Below the pieces are notes generated by a model. The model was given only the letters and a program-made list of their open reading frames with translations, was not told the DNA's origin and did not search any database. DNA of 64,000 nt from Camellia lanceoleosa (taxonomy: Eukaryota > Streptophyta > Magnoliopsida > Ericales > Theaceae), in contig JANUSC010000051.1 of assembly GCA_025200525.1 (NCBI GenBank), forward strand, positions 744,001 through 808,000, written 5' to 3'. The number at the start of each line of letters is the position of its first letter. Within the stretch, counting starts at the first letter, position 1. Positions 24,024 to 35,594 of this stretch are shown one piece after another. Both the position numbers and the translations under genes were made by a program.

Positions 24024-25031
24024 TATTCATTCATCTGTATTGCATGCATCGGGCTCGCGCATCATGCTAACTGCATTGTATTTCAATTCCAAATTGAATA
24101 CATGTATCGATTGTTGCATCTCATATGCCATCTTAGAATAGCCGAGCCTATTGTTAGTTGCATTCTAGCATGTGTTGCTTTAGGCATTTCAGCATAGTTA
24201 GGATTCGTGCATGTTTTCTAATTAGCTTCTTTCTTTGGCTCGGAGTACTCGGTAAGTGTTTATGCTTTAGCATCCTTGCATGTGTGTGAGTGACTGCCAT
24301 GATAGCATGCTTACCATGAGGCTATGTGCTTATGTGATATAACTGCCTGAATGCCTGTGGGTGAAGATTGGATTATTTGAATTGGAACAATTCATCGATT
24401 ACGGGTTTTAAGCCCCCTTGAGAGTGGCAAATCACCATGTTTTCTAAGCCCACTTGAGGGTGGCAAAATCCACGTTTTAGCCTACTTGCGAGTAGCACCA
24501 TCACACCGTTTTCAAATAAACAAACATGAAATGTTTTGTTCCAATTCAGGCGATCTAATTTATACTTGTATGTTGTGTGCATCACATAGTAGTCCTAGGC
24601 TAATAAACCGGAATAAGAGCACATGTGTTTTCAAAAACTCGATATCATGCTTAGTAGTGGCCGATCTTCGATCGAGTGAGCGGGGGTGCTCATGAAATGA
24701 CCTTCCCCAATCGTACCCAAGTTCCCAAGCTGAGGCAACTTTGGTGATGACAGACACGTGGCCTTCGGCACGAGTTAGGGTTTTATAAATTCTCCCAAAA
24801 CAAAATATTTAGGTGGCGACTCTGTATCTGGCAAAACAGTCCATGTTTGGCACTTCTTTCTAAAAATTAGTTTTTCAAAACGATTTGCCGGACTTGGACT
24901 CTGTGGTGATTTATCAATCTCGTATTGCACTTTGCAAGATCAGATTAAGAACCGTAACATTGAGTCCGAACTGTAGTGAGCCCCAATGAACAAAACGGGA
25001 ATCCCTCCCAGGACGTTTGGGGACGTCTACA
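24024..25031 (+). repeat. 5' LTR of element 3 (3' portion only)
   Basis: It joins mid-LTR (tattcattcatctgtattgc, equivalent to 44873) and ends GGGGACGTCTACA, the mirror of the LTR start TGTAGACACCCC. It contains three roughly 42-bp repeats of type aagcccacttgagggtggca at 24400-24530. The 5' part of the LTR is missing at the junction with element 2. Confidence 0.88.
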
Positions 25032-25036
25032 GTTTC

Positions 25037-25054
25037 TAGTGACTCTGCTGGGGA
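25037..25054 (+). other. Primer binding site, tRNA-Arg type
   Basis: TAGTGACTCTGCTGGGGA lies 5 bp after the LTR end. The better preserved copy in element 4 reads TGGCGACTCTGCTGGGGA. From memory of plant tRNA-Arg(ACG), its 3' end gives TGGCGACTCCGCTGGGGA, so one mismatch in element 4 and three here. Tat/Ogre elements are known to prime with tRNA-Arg. Confidence 0.65.
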
Positions 25055-26021
25055 CTTAGAGAACTTGACTCAAACTCATAATATCTTGTTTTGATTACAC
25101 TTATGTGTTTCTTTGCATTGCATTTGCATTGGTGCGCCTAGGACACCGTGTTTGCCATCTGCTATTCCTGAACGGTTTGTCGGAGGCTCGCTTTGAGAAG
25201 CGTGCCATAAGGCTGACCGGTTACGGGCTCTACCACGATGAGAACACAAACCCCGGTTTTTACCGGGGCACCCCTTTTGACCATTCGACCTAGTGCATAT
25301 TTGGAATCCGTAGTGACCATTCCAAGTTAGGACAGGCTGCTTACCCGATTGTAGGTTGTTTGAAACCGCTGCGTGCATAGTGAAACCCTAGCTCCTGACA
25401 AAATAGGACAGGGAAACCCTCCCCCTCCATTAGGGTGTTTTGGCTCTTATTTGCTTGATTACGTGCTTTTAGAGTTGGCCTCTACAGGAATGCATATATC
25501 AATTTGCAAGTTTGGGCATCAGGCCTGCGGGCACCAGTGTTTTGAGAATCAGTTATCTGCGGGTATCAAATTCAAATTTGGGGGCAGTAATTTGGGAACA
25601 ATGATCTGTGTTTGAGAACAGTGTATTCAGCTTATCAACTGTGTGTTGTGATGCCCAACTGTGTGTTGTGTGTTTATTTATGCTGTTATGCTGTCCGTTT
25701 GTCTGGTTGTTTATTTCCTTATTATTGCTTTATTTATCTTTTTGCTAGGGGTAGTTTAGCACAATTGCTTCAGACCAAGCAGATATTCCCCAAGCACTCT
25801 GGACTAGAGGTCGCCGACTCAATCGATCTGAGGATCTGGTCGACAAACAACCAGTGTTTTATTCCTTACCCCCGGTTATCAGACGAAGGTCGAGAAGACG
25901 CAGTGTATCCGAGCAAAGGTTTCCAGAACAGTGGTCTACCCCGTCAGTGAACAGTTAGGCTAAGGCTTCAATTTTTACCACAGAGATAGATATACCAGTC
26001 AGTCAACTGGAACAGTAGAAT
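25055..26021 (+). other. Leader of element 3
   Basis: A long leader before gag aligns with 50300-51449. A T-rich run ending in ctttttgctag near 25748 looks like a 3' splice site and precedes a conserved segment (caagcactctggact...gtcgccgactc) that can be read as protein in element 4. A spliced leader is therefore possible but unproven. No other gene is visible. Confidence 0.55.
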
Positions 26022-28548
26022 ATGGCAGGGATGGAGGAAATGGTGCATCAACTCCAAGAAAGTATGAAAATCATGCAGCAGGACGCTGTCCGCCAAGCGG
26101 AATTTGCCAAACAGCAGGCCGAGGTCATGGCCCAGCAGGTAGAGTTAATCACCAGACTCCAGCAGCAAGCTGGGGCATCCGCTTCACACCAAGCTCCTCC
26201 TCCACCAAGGGTCCCACTACCCAGGGAGACACCAAATGTCCAGAATATCTAGGAGGATACAAACATCCCAACAGGGCTGGCTCTGCCCCGGATTCTACCT
26301 CAACTATCCAAGGCACCTACGCCTATCAATCAACTAGACTCTCCCTTTGAGTTCGAGGTGGACCCTACAGCATTGAAGTTGAGCAAGCTTGAAAAGTTGT
26401 TCAAGAAATCCCAAGGGGTAAAGCCCATCCCAGACATTGAGGACGGGTATACTAACGCAGCTGTAACGCTGCCAGATCGGTTCAAGATGCCACAAATCGA
26501 CTGCTTTGATGGGTCCGGGGATCTCATGGTGCATCTACGTTTGTTTTCGAACATACTAAGGCTGATGGGCCTCACCAGACTATAGAAGCTTTCATTGTTT
26601 GGCCGGACCCTGTCGGGTGTGGCGGCCATCTAGTACGCAAATTTGGAAGACGATGTCAAGCGAAACTGGGATGAGATGGCCGAGGCTTTCATTGCACAGT
26701 ACTCCTATAACACAAATCGAGATTACAACCCGTGATCTCGAGACAATAAGGCAGGAGCCTAAGGAGAGTTTCTCTGAATTCGTAACCCGCTAGAGGGCCA
26801 AGGCCTCAATGATGACCATAAGGCCGATGGATAAGGATCAAATACGGATGGTTGTACGCAACCTCCAACCCAAACTGATGCAGAAAATGATCGTGCTCCC
26901 CTTCCCTACCTTTTCAGATTTACATGAGATGGGGGTACAAATTGAGGATGCTATGAAACAAGGTCTGATTGACCAAGACAGAGAGCAACCCAGAAGAACC
27001 TTCAACCGCAACACCAATACAAGCACAAGCAATACCGCGACTGCCACAGCTTCAGAAGTAAGCATGGTCACCACCACCCCCCCAAGAACCCTTGCAGCTA
27101 CACCATTCACCGGTGCGTCCGATAGTAGTTCACAAACAGCCAGATACCCACCCAAAAACCAAAGAACTTTCACTCCACCATACATGTCCTTGTCTAAGGC
27201 TTTAGGAGTTTTGATCAGGAAAGGGCATTTGAAGCCCCTAGAGCCACGGCCGTTACCAGAAAAACTCCCCCCCTCCCATAATCTAGCCAAATACTGCGAC
27301 TTTCACCAACAGCACGGTCATGAAACCGACCAATGCTTCCGATTACGTCATGAGATTCAAGATCTCATTGATGATAGGGTGATTGTGCCTCCAGAGAACC
27401 CCAATGTCACAACTAACCCTCTCCCACCACACAACCAAGCTCCACCTTCCAAACGCATCAACTTTATCCAGATCGGGGTCATGTCATACGACCCTAGCAT
27501 ATATATCACCCCATCTCACCTGCCCAAGTCGGAGGTGTTCCTTCCTAATAGCACTGACTTGTGCATTTTGGACATCTCCCGAACCCAACCTGAACCAATG
27601 GTGGTGACTGACGAAGACAGAACAGGAGTGACTTCGGACGAGAAGGGGATTGCTGAGCCAAAGTCTGAGGAAGTTGTGAGCCTTGCTGAGGAGGTGTACA
27701 ATCCAAGTGGCTACATTGTATCAGCGGGTCAGATCAGGCCAAATGTGGAATTGCCGGTGGGGGCAGAAATTTGTGTACTACGGGGGGATGGACTTGATCA
27801 GAGGATAGATGACGTAGCAGTTCTGGAAAGGGACATTGCTGACCTTCAGATTTTCAACAAGTAAGATACGGGGGGCATGATAGTCAACTGGTTCGATTTC
27901 GAGGAGTCAGCAAAGGTTACAGGGTGGCTTAACGACCAACCAGATATTGTTGAAGAATCTCAGCTGGAAAGGGGCCCGTCAAGGGTAAGGACATCAGTTG
28001 TGGCCGGAAGGGCCGGAGATCAGAATGCATCGCCGGAGAGCACCGGTGCTAAGAATTTCGCTCGAGACTTGGGCATTGTGAATGCAGGAAATGTTAAGCA
28101 GGCTGTGTTGAAGCAGTTAGAACAAGAAGGGATCGAAGATTCCAAAAGAGCCAGAAAGGCTAAAGCTCCTGTGGGGGTTAAGAGTGTTGTGTGCACAATA
28201 ACAGAATGTACTACGAGAACAAAAACGCAAGGTGCTGCGAGCACAGAGATTTTTGTAACGGAGCCAGACAGGTGTCTGTCAGCTGCCAATGGAATGTTGT
28301 GGGAGGACGATGATCTATGTCTTGCCCACATGGATAAGGATTGGGGGAGCAATCAGCCTGATGATACCTGGTACATCAGCGAAGTCGGTCATATGACTAG
28401 GAGTGGGCAGTATTTCAAGCCCCCACACCTAGATCAGCCAGAGGCGTCCGAGAAGGACAAGGAGGCGAAAAAACAGAAAGAGAAGCAACTCAAAGAAGAG
28501 GCCGTGCTAAAACAGTTGAAAAAGATACAAGCAGACATCTCCATCTAG
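26022..28548 (+). pseudogene. gag: gag pseudogene, element 3
   Basis: ATG at 26022 (MAGMEEMVHQLQESMKIMQQ) starts a Gln-rich coiled-coil-like N-terminus. The capsid region (26350-26980) includes LSKLEKLFKKSQG, MPQIDCFDG and ETIRQEPKESFSEFVTR. A frameshift between about 26590 and 26700 separates the two halves. From 26809 onward one frame runs through the rest of gag-pol. The zinc motif at about 27288-27330 is of the form CDFHQQHGHETDQC, as in Tat elements. In-frame stops lie at 26250-26252, 26583-26585, 27862-27864 and 28546-28548 (TGG to TAG). A lysine-rich helix (about 28440-28545) ends the gag-like part. Element 4 carries the same protein. Confidence 0.88.
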
Positions 28549-31500
28549 GGGCTGCTTATGGCTTCACATGTTCACAGACAGGCTATTCTATCGGCCATGG
28601 ACAAAGCCAAGCTCTCAATAGACACCACGCCTGAACAGCTGGTAGAATTGGTCTTTCCGGGAGGAAGTTCCCCGACGTTGACCTTTTCTAACAAAGAACT
28701 ACCGCCTGAGGGCGCGAATCATAACAAACCGATCTACATCTCTGTGGAATGTAGAAGCAAATGGATACCGGTGGTTCTTGTCGACACAGGATCCGCTATT
28801 AATGTATGCCCGTCAAGGACGGCATATGCAATCGGGTTGATGCCCGCAGACTTTGTGCCGACAGCCCAAGTGATAAGGGCATATGATAACACAAGAAGAG
28901 AGGTGATGGGGACTGTGAAAATTCAAACCCAGGTTGGTCCAGGATAGCACAAGATTGACTTTCATGTCCTGGACGTTCCCACAACCTCTAATCTACTTTT
29001 GGGGCGGCCGTGGCTGCACCAGGTAAAGGCAGTCTCTTCCACGTTGCATCAGATGTTGAAATACCCTCACAAGAAGGGGGTGGCTATTGTTTTTGGGAAT
29101 TCGTCAATCCATCCGCCGCCAAAAGTGTCTACACCAGTCTTGGAAATCGAGCACGGCACGGAGGATGTGTTCTTATCGGGGTTTACTCTGGCTGGGGCTC
29201 GAGTCATGCAAAACATCTTGGCTATTGATGAGGGGGTGTATGTCAGCGCACAATCAATATACCTCATGAACAAGTTTCAACACATCCCCGGGATGGGATT
29301 GGGAAAGACTGGCCAGAAAGGCATCGCAGTATCGGCCGAAGTGCCGCACAACCCATATACCTTTGGCTTGGGTTATCTGCCCACCAAAGAAGATTGGGTA
29401 ACGAAAGGTAAGGAGATGGCTGGGAGAGCCAAAGAAAAGCAAGCTAGGAAGCCTTTTGAGTTGATGCACCGACCCATCTAGGGTACCCTAAATGGACGCT
29501 TCGTCCGGGAGGGGGAGGACTTTCCATTTTGTGGCTTCCCAGAGCCACGGCTAAATGCAGAGAAGAGGCGCCTACCGAGGTTTGAGATCTTCTTTGACCT
29601 GCAGTTATCCGAGGATGATGTTGCCGAGGAGCAGACAGACCCATCAGCTGAGGTTGAGCAGTGTGAAAGTGTGGATTCCGAGAGCGCTGAAATTAAAATG
29701 GGGGTAGCACTGGCTTGTCTACTTTCAGATCCTCCGATCGTATAGAAGTGCTTGGGGGATAACTTCTTAGTGTCCATGATTAGGAATGAAATGGCTGCGA
29801 GCCTACCGTCAAGCATTTTGGATGCATCCATCGTACCCTCCATCATCTGGCAGTACGAGGAGGGATTTTTGTCAAGCAGCACTAGGTCAGGTAGTGAGCC
29901 GAAATCTGATTTCACTGAGTCTGTAGAGTCGGAATCAGGTTCCAACTCGTCTGAGTCTGAGTTCGGTAATCCTGGGTGTGATAACCCGGATACCACAGTC
30001 CTGTCTAGGTCGTCTTTTTCTTTCTCTTTTGAGTCTGTTGTAACAGAAAAATCGAACGATGTGGTTGTGCTTAATGAGAATGGAATGGATGTGGTTTTTG
30101 AGTACTTTTATGTTCCCTTGATTTATTGTATTAATCAGGACTTTCAAAATTTTGATGAAAACGACAGGGAAGAAATTCCTCCGGTTTTGCAACGCTTAAT
30201 TGATCAAGAGTAGGAAAGATTTGTTAAACCTTTAGTTGATAAAATCACTACTGTTAATGTTGGTACTGAGGAGGACCCACGGCTGGTCCAAATTGGGTCC
30301 ACGTTGTCTTCGGAGGAGCACGAGCACTTAGTCGCTTTATTAAAAGATTTCAAAGATGTTTTCGCGTGGTCCTACGAAGACATGCCTGGAATCGATTCTA
30401 AGCTTGTACAGCACCGGATCCCTATTGACCCAGAGGCCCGACCCATTAAACAGAAACTCAGGAGGATCCGCCCGAAGTGGGCCCTCAAGATTAAAGAAGA
30501 GGTCATCAAGCAAATTGACGCAGGGTTCCTGCTGGTATCTGAGTACCCAACTTGGTTGGCCGACATCGTTTCGGTGCCAAAGAAGAATGGCAGGATCCGG
30601 GTATACGTGGATTTCAGGGATTTGAACAAAGCCAGTCCGAAGGATGACTTTCCCTTGCCGCATATTGATGAGTTAGTGGATTTCATAGTGGGGCATGCTT
30701 TGCTTTCGTTCATGGATGGATTCTCGCGCTATAATCAGATAGTGATGGCACCTGAAGACCGGGAGAAGACTGCTTTCACCACCCCGTGGGGGACTTACTG
30801 TTATAGGGTGATGCCATTTGGGTTGAAGAACGCTGAAGCTACATATCAATGGGTCGCGACCACAATAATGCACGACATGATCCACAAAGAGGTTGTGGTG
30901 TACGTGGACGACATGATTGTCAAGTCCAAAGAAAGAGAGGGTCACTACACTGCCTTGCAAAATTTCTTTCAAAGGATCAGAGAATTTCGGTTGCGGCTGA
31001 ATCCTCAAAAGTGTACGTTTGGTGTTACAGCAAGGAAAATGCTGGGGTTTCTGATTACACAGAGAGGTATTGAAGTCGACCCTTCCAAAATCAAAGCCAT
31101 CTTAGAAATGCCACCACCAAGGACTAAAAAGGATGTGCAAGGCTTTCTGGGTAAAGTGCAATTCATAAGACGGTTTATTTCAAAATTAACCTAGACTTGT
31201 GAACCACTTTTTGGTCTCCTGAAGAAAGGAAAAAAGTTCCAATGGGACGACCGATGCCAAGCTGCTTTTGAACAGATCAAGGAATACTTACAGAACCCAC
31301 CCGTGTTGTCACCGCCTGAGCCGGAAAAACCGTTGATTTTGTACCTTTCAGTGACTGAAACTACGATGGGCTACATGCTTGCGCAGGAATCAGAGGCTAA
31401 AGTGGAGAAAGCTATCTACTATCTGAGTAAGAAGCTGTTGGATTATGAGACCCGCTACATTCCACTCGAGAAGGCTTGTTTAGCCTTGGTATGGGCTACT

Positions 31501-33496
31501 AGGAAGTTGCGACACTACCAGTTAGCTCACTCTGTAATGTTGGTTTCAAGATTAGATCCCATCAAATATCTCTTCGAGAAATCGGCACTTACAGGTAGGC
31601 TAGCTCGTTGGTTGCTTCTGTTTTCCGAATTCGATCTGAAGTATGTGACGTGCAAGTCAGTAAAGGGGAGAGCAGTAACGGAGTTCCTAGCCAATCACCT
31701 AGTTGGAGGGGATGAAGCAGTTGAGTACTTATTCCCAAACGAGGCTATTTTGCATATCGATAATGAGTTTTGGACGATGTATTTTGACGAAGCGTCAAAC
31801 CAGTGTGGGTATGGGATAGGGGTGTTGTTGATAGCACCCGACAAGTCCCGTATCCCTCTAGCATTTAAACTCCGGTTCAAGGTCTCGAACAACGAAGCAG
31901 AGTATGAAGCATGCATTGCTGGTTTGGAAGCCGCCCTAGAACTACGAGCAAAACGGTTGGACGTTATCGGGGACTCGAACCTTGTTCTATCTCAAGTGAA
32001 AGGAGATTGGAAAGTCAAAGAAGAAAAGATGATAATGTATCACCAGACCTTGGACTTGCTAATTTCTCGGTTTTAGAAACTAAACTTTGCTCATCTGTTA
32101 AGAGAGAACAACAGGTTCGCAGATTCATTAGCAACTCCATCTTCCATGATAGGCATCCCTTTCGGAGTCCGAATGCGTCCGATCATCATTAACCAGAAAT
32201 TTGCGCCAGCCTATTAGCCGATTGCTGCTATAGATGAGGTTCAAGATGAGAACCCCTGGTACTACGATGTCTGGAACTTCTTGGAGAAAGAAGCATATCC
32301 ACCAGGGACAAATGCCAAGGATAAGAGAGCAATTCGAAGAATGGCTGCTCAATTCATCATCTACGGAGGAAAACTGTATAAGAGAGGTCATTTGGGAATG
32401 CATGAGCTATGTGTTGAGGCTAAAGAGTCGAAGCGCCTAATGGAGGCCATCCATGGAGAAGAGTGCGGAGCGCACGTAAACGGGGTGATGCTAGCCCGAA
32501 AAATCCTCAAACAAGGTTACTACTGGTCCACCATAGAGGAGGATTGTATCGGCTTCGTTCGACGATGCCACAAATGTCAGGTCCATGCACACCGCATGAA
32601 CATCCTGCCGTCGAAGCTGTACAATATGACTTCGCCATGGCCGTTTTCAGTTTGGGGAATTGATGTGATTGGGGCCATCACTCCGAAGGGGTCTAATGGG
32701 CATGAGTTCATTATGGTTGCGATAGATTATTTCACAAAGTGGGTTGAGGCCCAATCTTATGCGGTGTTGAAGGCTTCACATGTTGCAAAGTTTATCAGGA
32801 ACAACATCATCTGTCGCTACGGGGTCCCGAACGAAATTATTTCAGATAACGGTTCCTACTTCAAGAAGGAAGTGATTGAGTTGTTGGAAAAATACGACGT
32901 GGTTTTTCATAAGTCATCCACATATTGGCCGCAGACCAATGGAGCAGTTGAGGCCACCAACAAGAATATCAAACACATACTGCAGAAGATGGTGGAAACC
33001 TACCGGGACTGGCCAGATAAGTTTCCATTTGTTCTGTGGGGCTACCGGACTTCAATTAGAACTTCTACTGGGGTGACTCCATATTCATTAGTTTATGGAA
33101 TGGAGGCTGTTTTATCGAAATTGAGGTTCCATCATTGAGAGTACTGACTAAGTGTCAGATAGCCGAAGCAGATTGGCAGCAAAGTAGATTCGAGGAACTC
33201 ATGCTCTTTGATGAAAGAAGACTGAAAGCACTGTACCATGTTCAAGGTTATCAACGCAGAATTGCCAGGGCTTTCAACAAGAAGGTTAAGTCCCAGAATT
33301 TGAAAGAAGGAGATTTGGTACTCAAAGACAACCGAGCTCCCATCCACGACCCTAGGGGCAAGTTCAGACCCAATTGGACAGGTCCCTACATCATTAAGTC
33401 TATCTGGTCAGGTGGAGCTGTCGTTCTGATGGACCTAGATGGCTAGAGTTCTCATAGTCGATCAACATAGATAAGTTGAAGAAATATTACCCCTGA
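28549..33496 (+). pseudogene. pol: pol pseudogene (PR-RT-RH-aRH-IN), element 3
   Basis: Protease has an intact active site DTGSA at 28783-28797 and is followed by a G-patch-like segment (GMGLGKTGQKG, 29290-29322). A variable Ser/acidic linker (29750-30050) precedes RT (about 30400-31000), which has YVDD at 30901-30912. RNase H 1 spans about 31200-31690. The archaeal-type RNase H 2 spans about 31765-32080 (MYFDEAS with Asp at 31786, NNEAEYEA, GDSNLV). Integrase spans about 32390-33120, with CHKC zinc ligands and D, D, E codons at 32662, 32845 and 32950. Until about 33110 the frame is continuous and broken only by stops: 28945-28947 and 30211-30213 (CAG-type to TAG), 29479-29481 (TGG to TAG), 31192-31194 and 32074-32076, among others. 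Small deletions near 33115 and 33460 shift the last 100 residues. Confidence 0.92.
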
Positions 33497-34153
33497 GTGG
33501 CTCGCTAGGCCGAAAACCCGAAAGGGCGACCTACACAAAAGTTAAAGCACAAAAAATTTGAAATTACAAAAACTGAGCTCGCAAGGTTGAAAACTCGCAA
33601 AGGGCGACCTTGGCAAAAGTTAGAGCATAAAAGGAGAGTGAAAATACTCAAGTGAACCAAGCCTGAACTATGTAAGGCTTGATTCCCATCTTTGGGATAC
33701 GTAGGCAACTTCATCCTAAAGTTCAGCCATAAACTTTTCCCCGATCAATTTTGTCCATTTGATCATCTCTGTCATCTTTGTCTATTCAGCATTCAAGAGT
33801 TCGGTTGTGATCTCCGGTGCAGTGCTACTCAGACTAGGGGCAACTTTCCAGTTGCTGGAATTCAGGATTGTGCATCTCAGTGACAGATCTCAGGCGTGTC
33901 CAGTTCTGATCCATGTCAAAAATGATTTTGAAAAGTTTTAATAAAATTCTATTTTGGTCAAATTAATCTTTTTACAACTTAGACTATTTTTGGACCAAAG
34001 CGAAAAAATTTCAGTACCCACAACCTTCAATTTTATTGATTTCAATACAGAGTCCTCCTGCTCTTGCATACAAATTGAAGTTGCTTTTGGTTACATTCAT
34101 AAAGAAAAACTTGAAGGTACTAATTAAAGCAATAAATTCGGGGCATAGCTAAG
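33497..34153. other. Spacer between pol and the antisense genes, element 3
   Basis: Non-coding sequence with two copies of a short motif (aggccgaaaacccgaaagggcgacct-like) and a pyrimidine-rich second half. It is the convergent 3'/3' boundary between sense pol and the antisense gene. It aligns with 58771-59500 of element 4, where the actaggggcaactttcc motif is repeated three times. Confidence 0.6.
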
Positions 34154-35441
34154 TCAAGTGTTCCTGCGCCCCCTCCCAGAGCTGGTCGAAGCTTTTGATG
34201 CCAAAATGGACCCAATCTGTGCCTCTTCGTTGAGCCAATCTATGCACTCATCAGACAAAGTGCAACTAAAAGTGGGAGCGGGGGCTAGGAGCTCTCTAGC
34301 CCTCCATGCTGTGGCATACCGAGCAAGCTGCGCACCTCGAACCGAAAATGCAGCCAGGTACTCTATCCCCTCTGCCGGGCAAATCTGATCATGGCCAAAC
34401 TGGCACTGGAACCGGAAAGAAAAGTAGAACACGTAGTGTGTCAGGCCAATCAACTGAATCCCAGGCTGCCGGGACATGCTATAGCTCATCGCCAGTAGAT
34501 TGAGCCAAGGACAAGGCCAAGCAATACGGTCTGCAGACAAATTGCACATCCAGTCGAACCACCATCCCTCATCTAGGGCATCGACTAGGCGACGTCGGAA
34601 GAAATAGCCGCGAGCTGAGTTTGCCGGGCAAGAGTCCACAACCTGCAACTTATCTATCAACCACACCTGGAGAGGGATGAAAAATGAGAGATAAAAGAAT
34701 AGAGAGGTGTACGTTGAGAGAAAAGTGAGAAAAGGGCTTTGTGAGAAAAACCGAGCTTGAGGGCCGAGTGATGTGAGCAGTATATATGTGAGATAGGGTG
34801 GGAAACATTACCTGCAGCAGTAGTGGGCTCCCCGCGAATCTGGTCGTCTCTCGGCGATGAAAAGCATCCAAGCCCATCAACGTCTCGGCCAATGTCATGG
34901 CAATGCAGCTCTTTCCATCTTTCAAGCCTTGAGCAACTTCGATCAGACGAATGCTGGACCCGCTGAAGCCTGGGGCAAGCAAAAAGTGAGATAACATGCA
35001 CAAGCAAAGGGCATGTCGCCGAAAGCCCTACCAATGATGGTCACCGCGGTCACCGGGATCAGAAAAACGTTGAATCAAGCTGAGGATGTCCAATTCTCCG
35101 TTGCAGATCAGAGACCGAGTGTCGTGCATAGTGAGCCCACACATTCGTCCTAAGGCTTGAGCATGGCCGAAGCGGAGTTGGGGCAAGATCTCCTCGTTGC
35201 GCTTGAACTCCATCAAAGCTTGGAAATCTTCAAAGGTAGGACACATCTCTTGCCCACCGAAGCTAAAGACATGTGTTACCGGATTCCAAAACCTCGTCGA
35301 AGCATGGAGAAAGGGAAGATGCAGCGGAGTGCGGCTCAACGTGAATATTGCATTCAAGTCGAAGCCTCAGAAGTTCAACTTTTTCGAGCCGTCTAAAGTA
35401 ACAATCCAAGCCGTGAGATTTTTGATGAGGAATGACTCCAT
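34154..35441 (-). pseudogene. Antisense accessory gene 1 (3 exons; DUF7745-like), element 3
   Basis: The gene reads opposite to gag-pol. Inferred exons: 35441 to about 35045, 34969-34812 and 34666-34154, about 355 codons, joined in frame with GT..AG introns (acceptors ccccag and ctccag, donor cag|gtaatg). The first exon carries FWNPVTHVFSFGGQEMCPTF, followed by LAETLMGLDAF and GSPLLLQ|VWLIDKLQVVD across the exon 2/3 junction. This pattern (FxDP...F.FG..EL.PT.EE) resembles the DUF7745-type domain of transposon-related plant proteins; the family name is from memory. A stop at 35367-35369 is probably CGA to TGA. The first donor is ambiguous between two GT sites. A TATA box lies about 50 bp upstream of the ATG. 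Function unknown. Confidence 0.65.
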
Positions 35442-35486
35442 TTTGATGCAAGATTGAGATGAAATGAAAGAACCACGAAGCTAGAA

Positions 35487-35494
35487 CTTTTATA
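35487..35494 (-). promoter_or_regulatory. TATA box upstream of antisense gene 1
   Basis: On the minus strand the sequence reads ctcTATAAAAGt, about 46 bp before the inferred ATG at 35441 and about 56 bp downstream of the hairpin at 35550-35588. Confidence 0.6.
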
Positions 35495-35549
35495 GAGGAT
35501 AAGTCACTGTTTGGGGACACGTGTCAAAAATCTGGTGGTCGCCAAACCA

Positions 35550-35588
35550 GGTGGTCGGCCTACCACTTTTTTTGGTAGGCCGACCACC
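35550..35588 (-). promoter_or_regulatory. Perfect hairpin of GGTCGGCC type upstream of antisense gene 1
   Basis: Arm ggtggtcggcctacc (35550-35564) is the exact reverse complement of ggtaggccgaccacc (35574-35588), with a 9-nt loop. Half-sites ctggtggtcg and ctggtcaaccag flank it. The same motif occurs upstream of the antisense PMD gene and in the LTR U3. Confidence 0.7.
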
Positions 35589-35594
35589 CCTTTG

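Noticed and set aside
24486..25950. Small frames in the element 3 LTR and leader (60-112 residues)
   Set aside because: The frames are not preserved between elements 3 and 4 at the corresponding positions, apart from the short open segment before gag that is noted in the leader entry.
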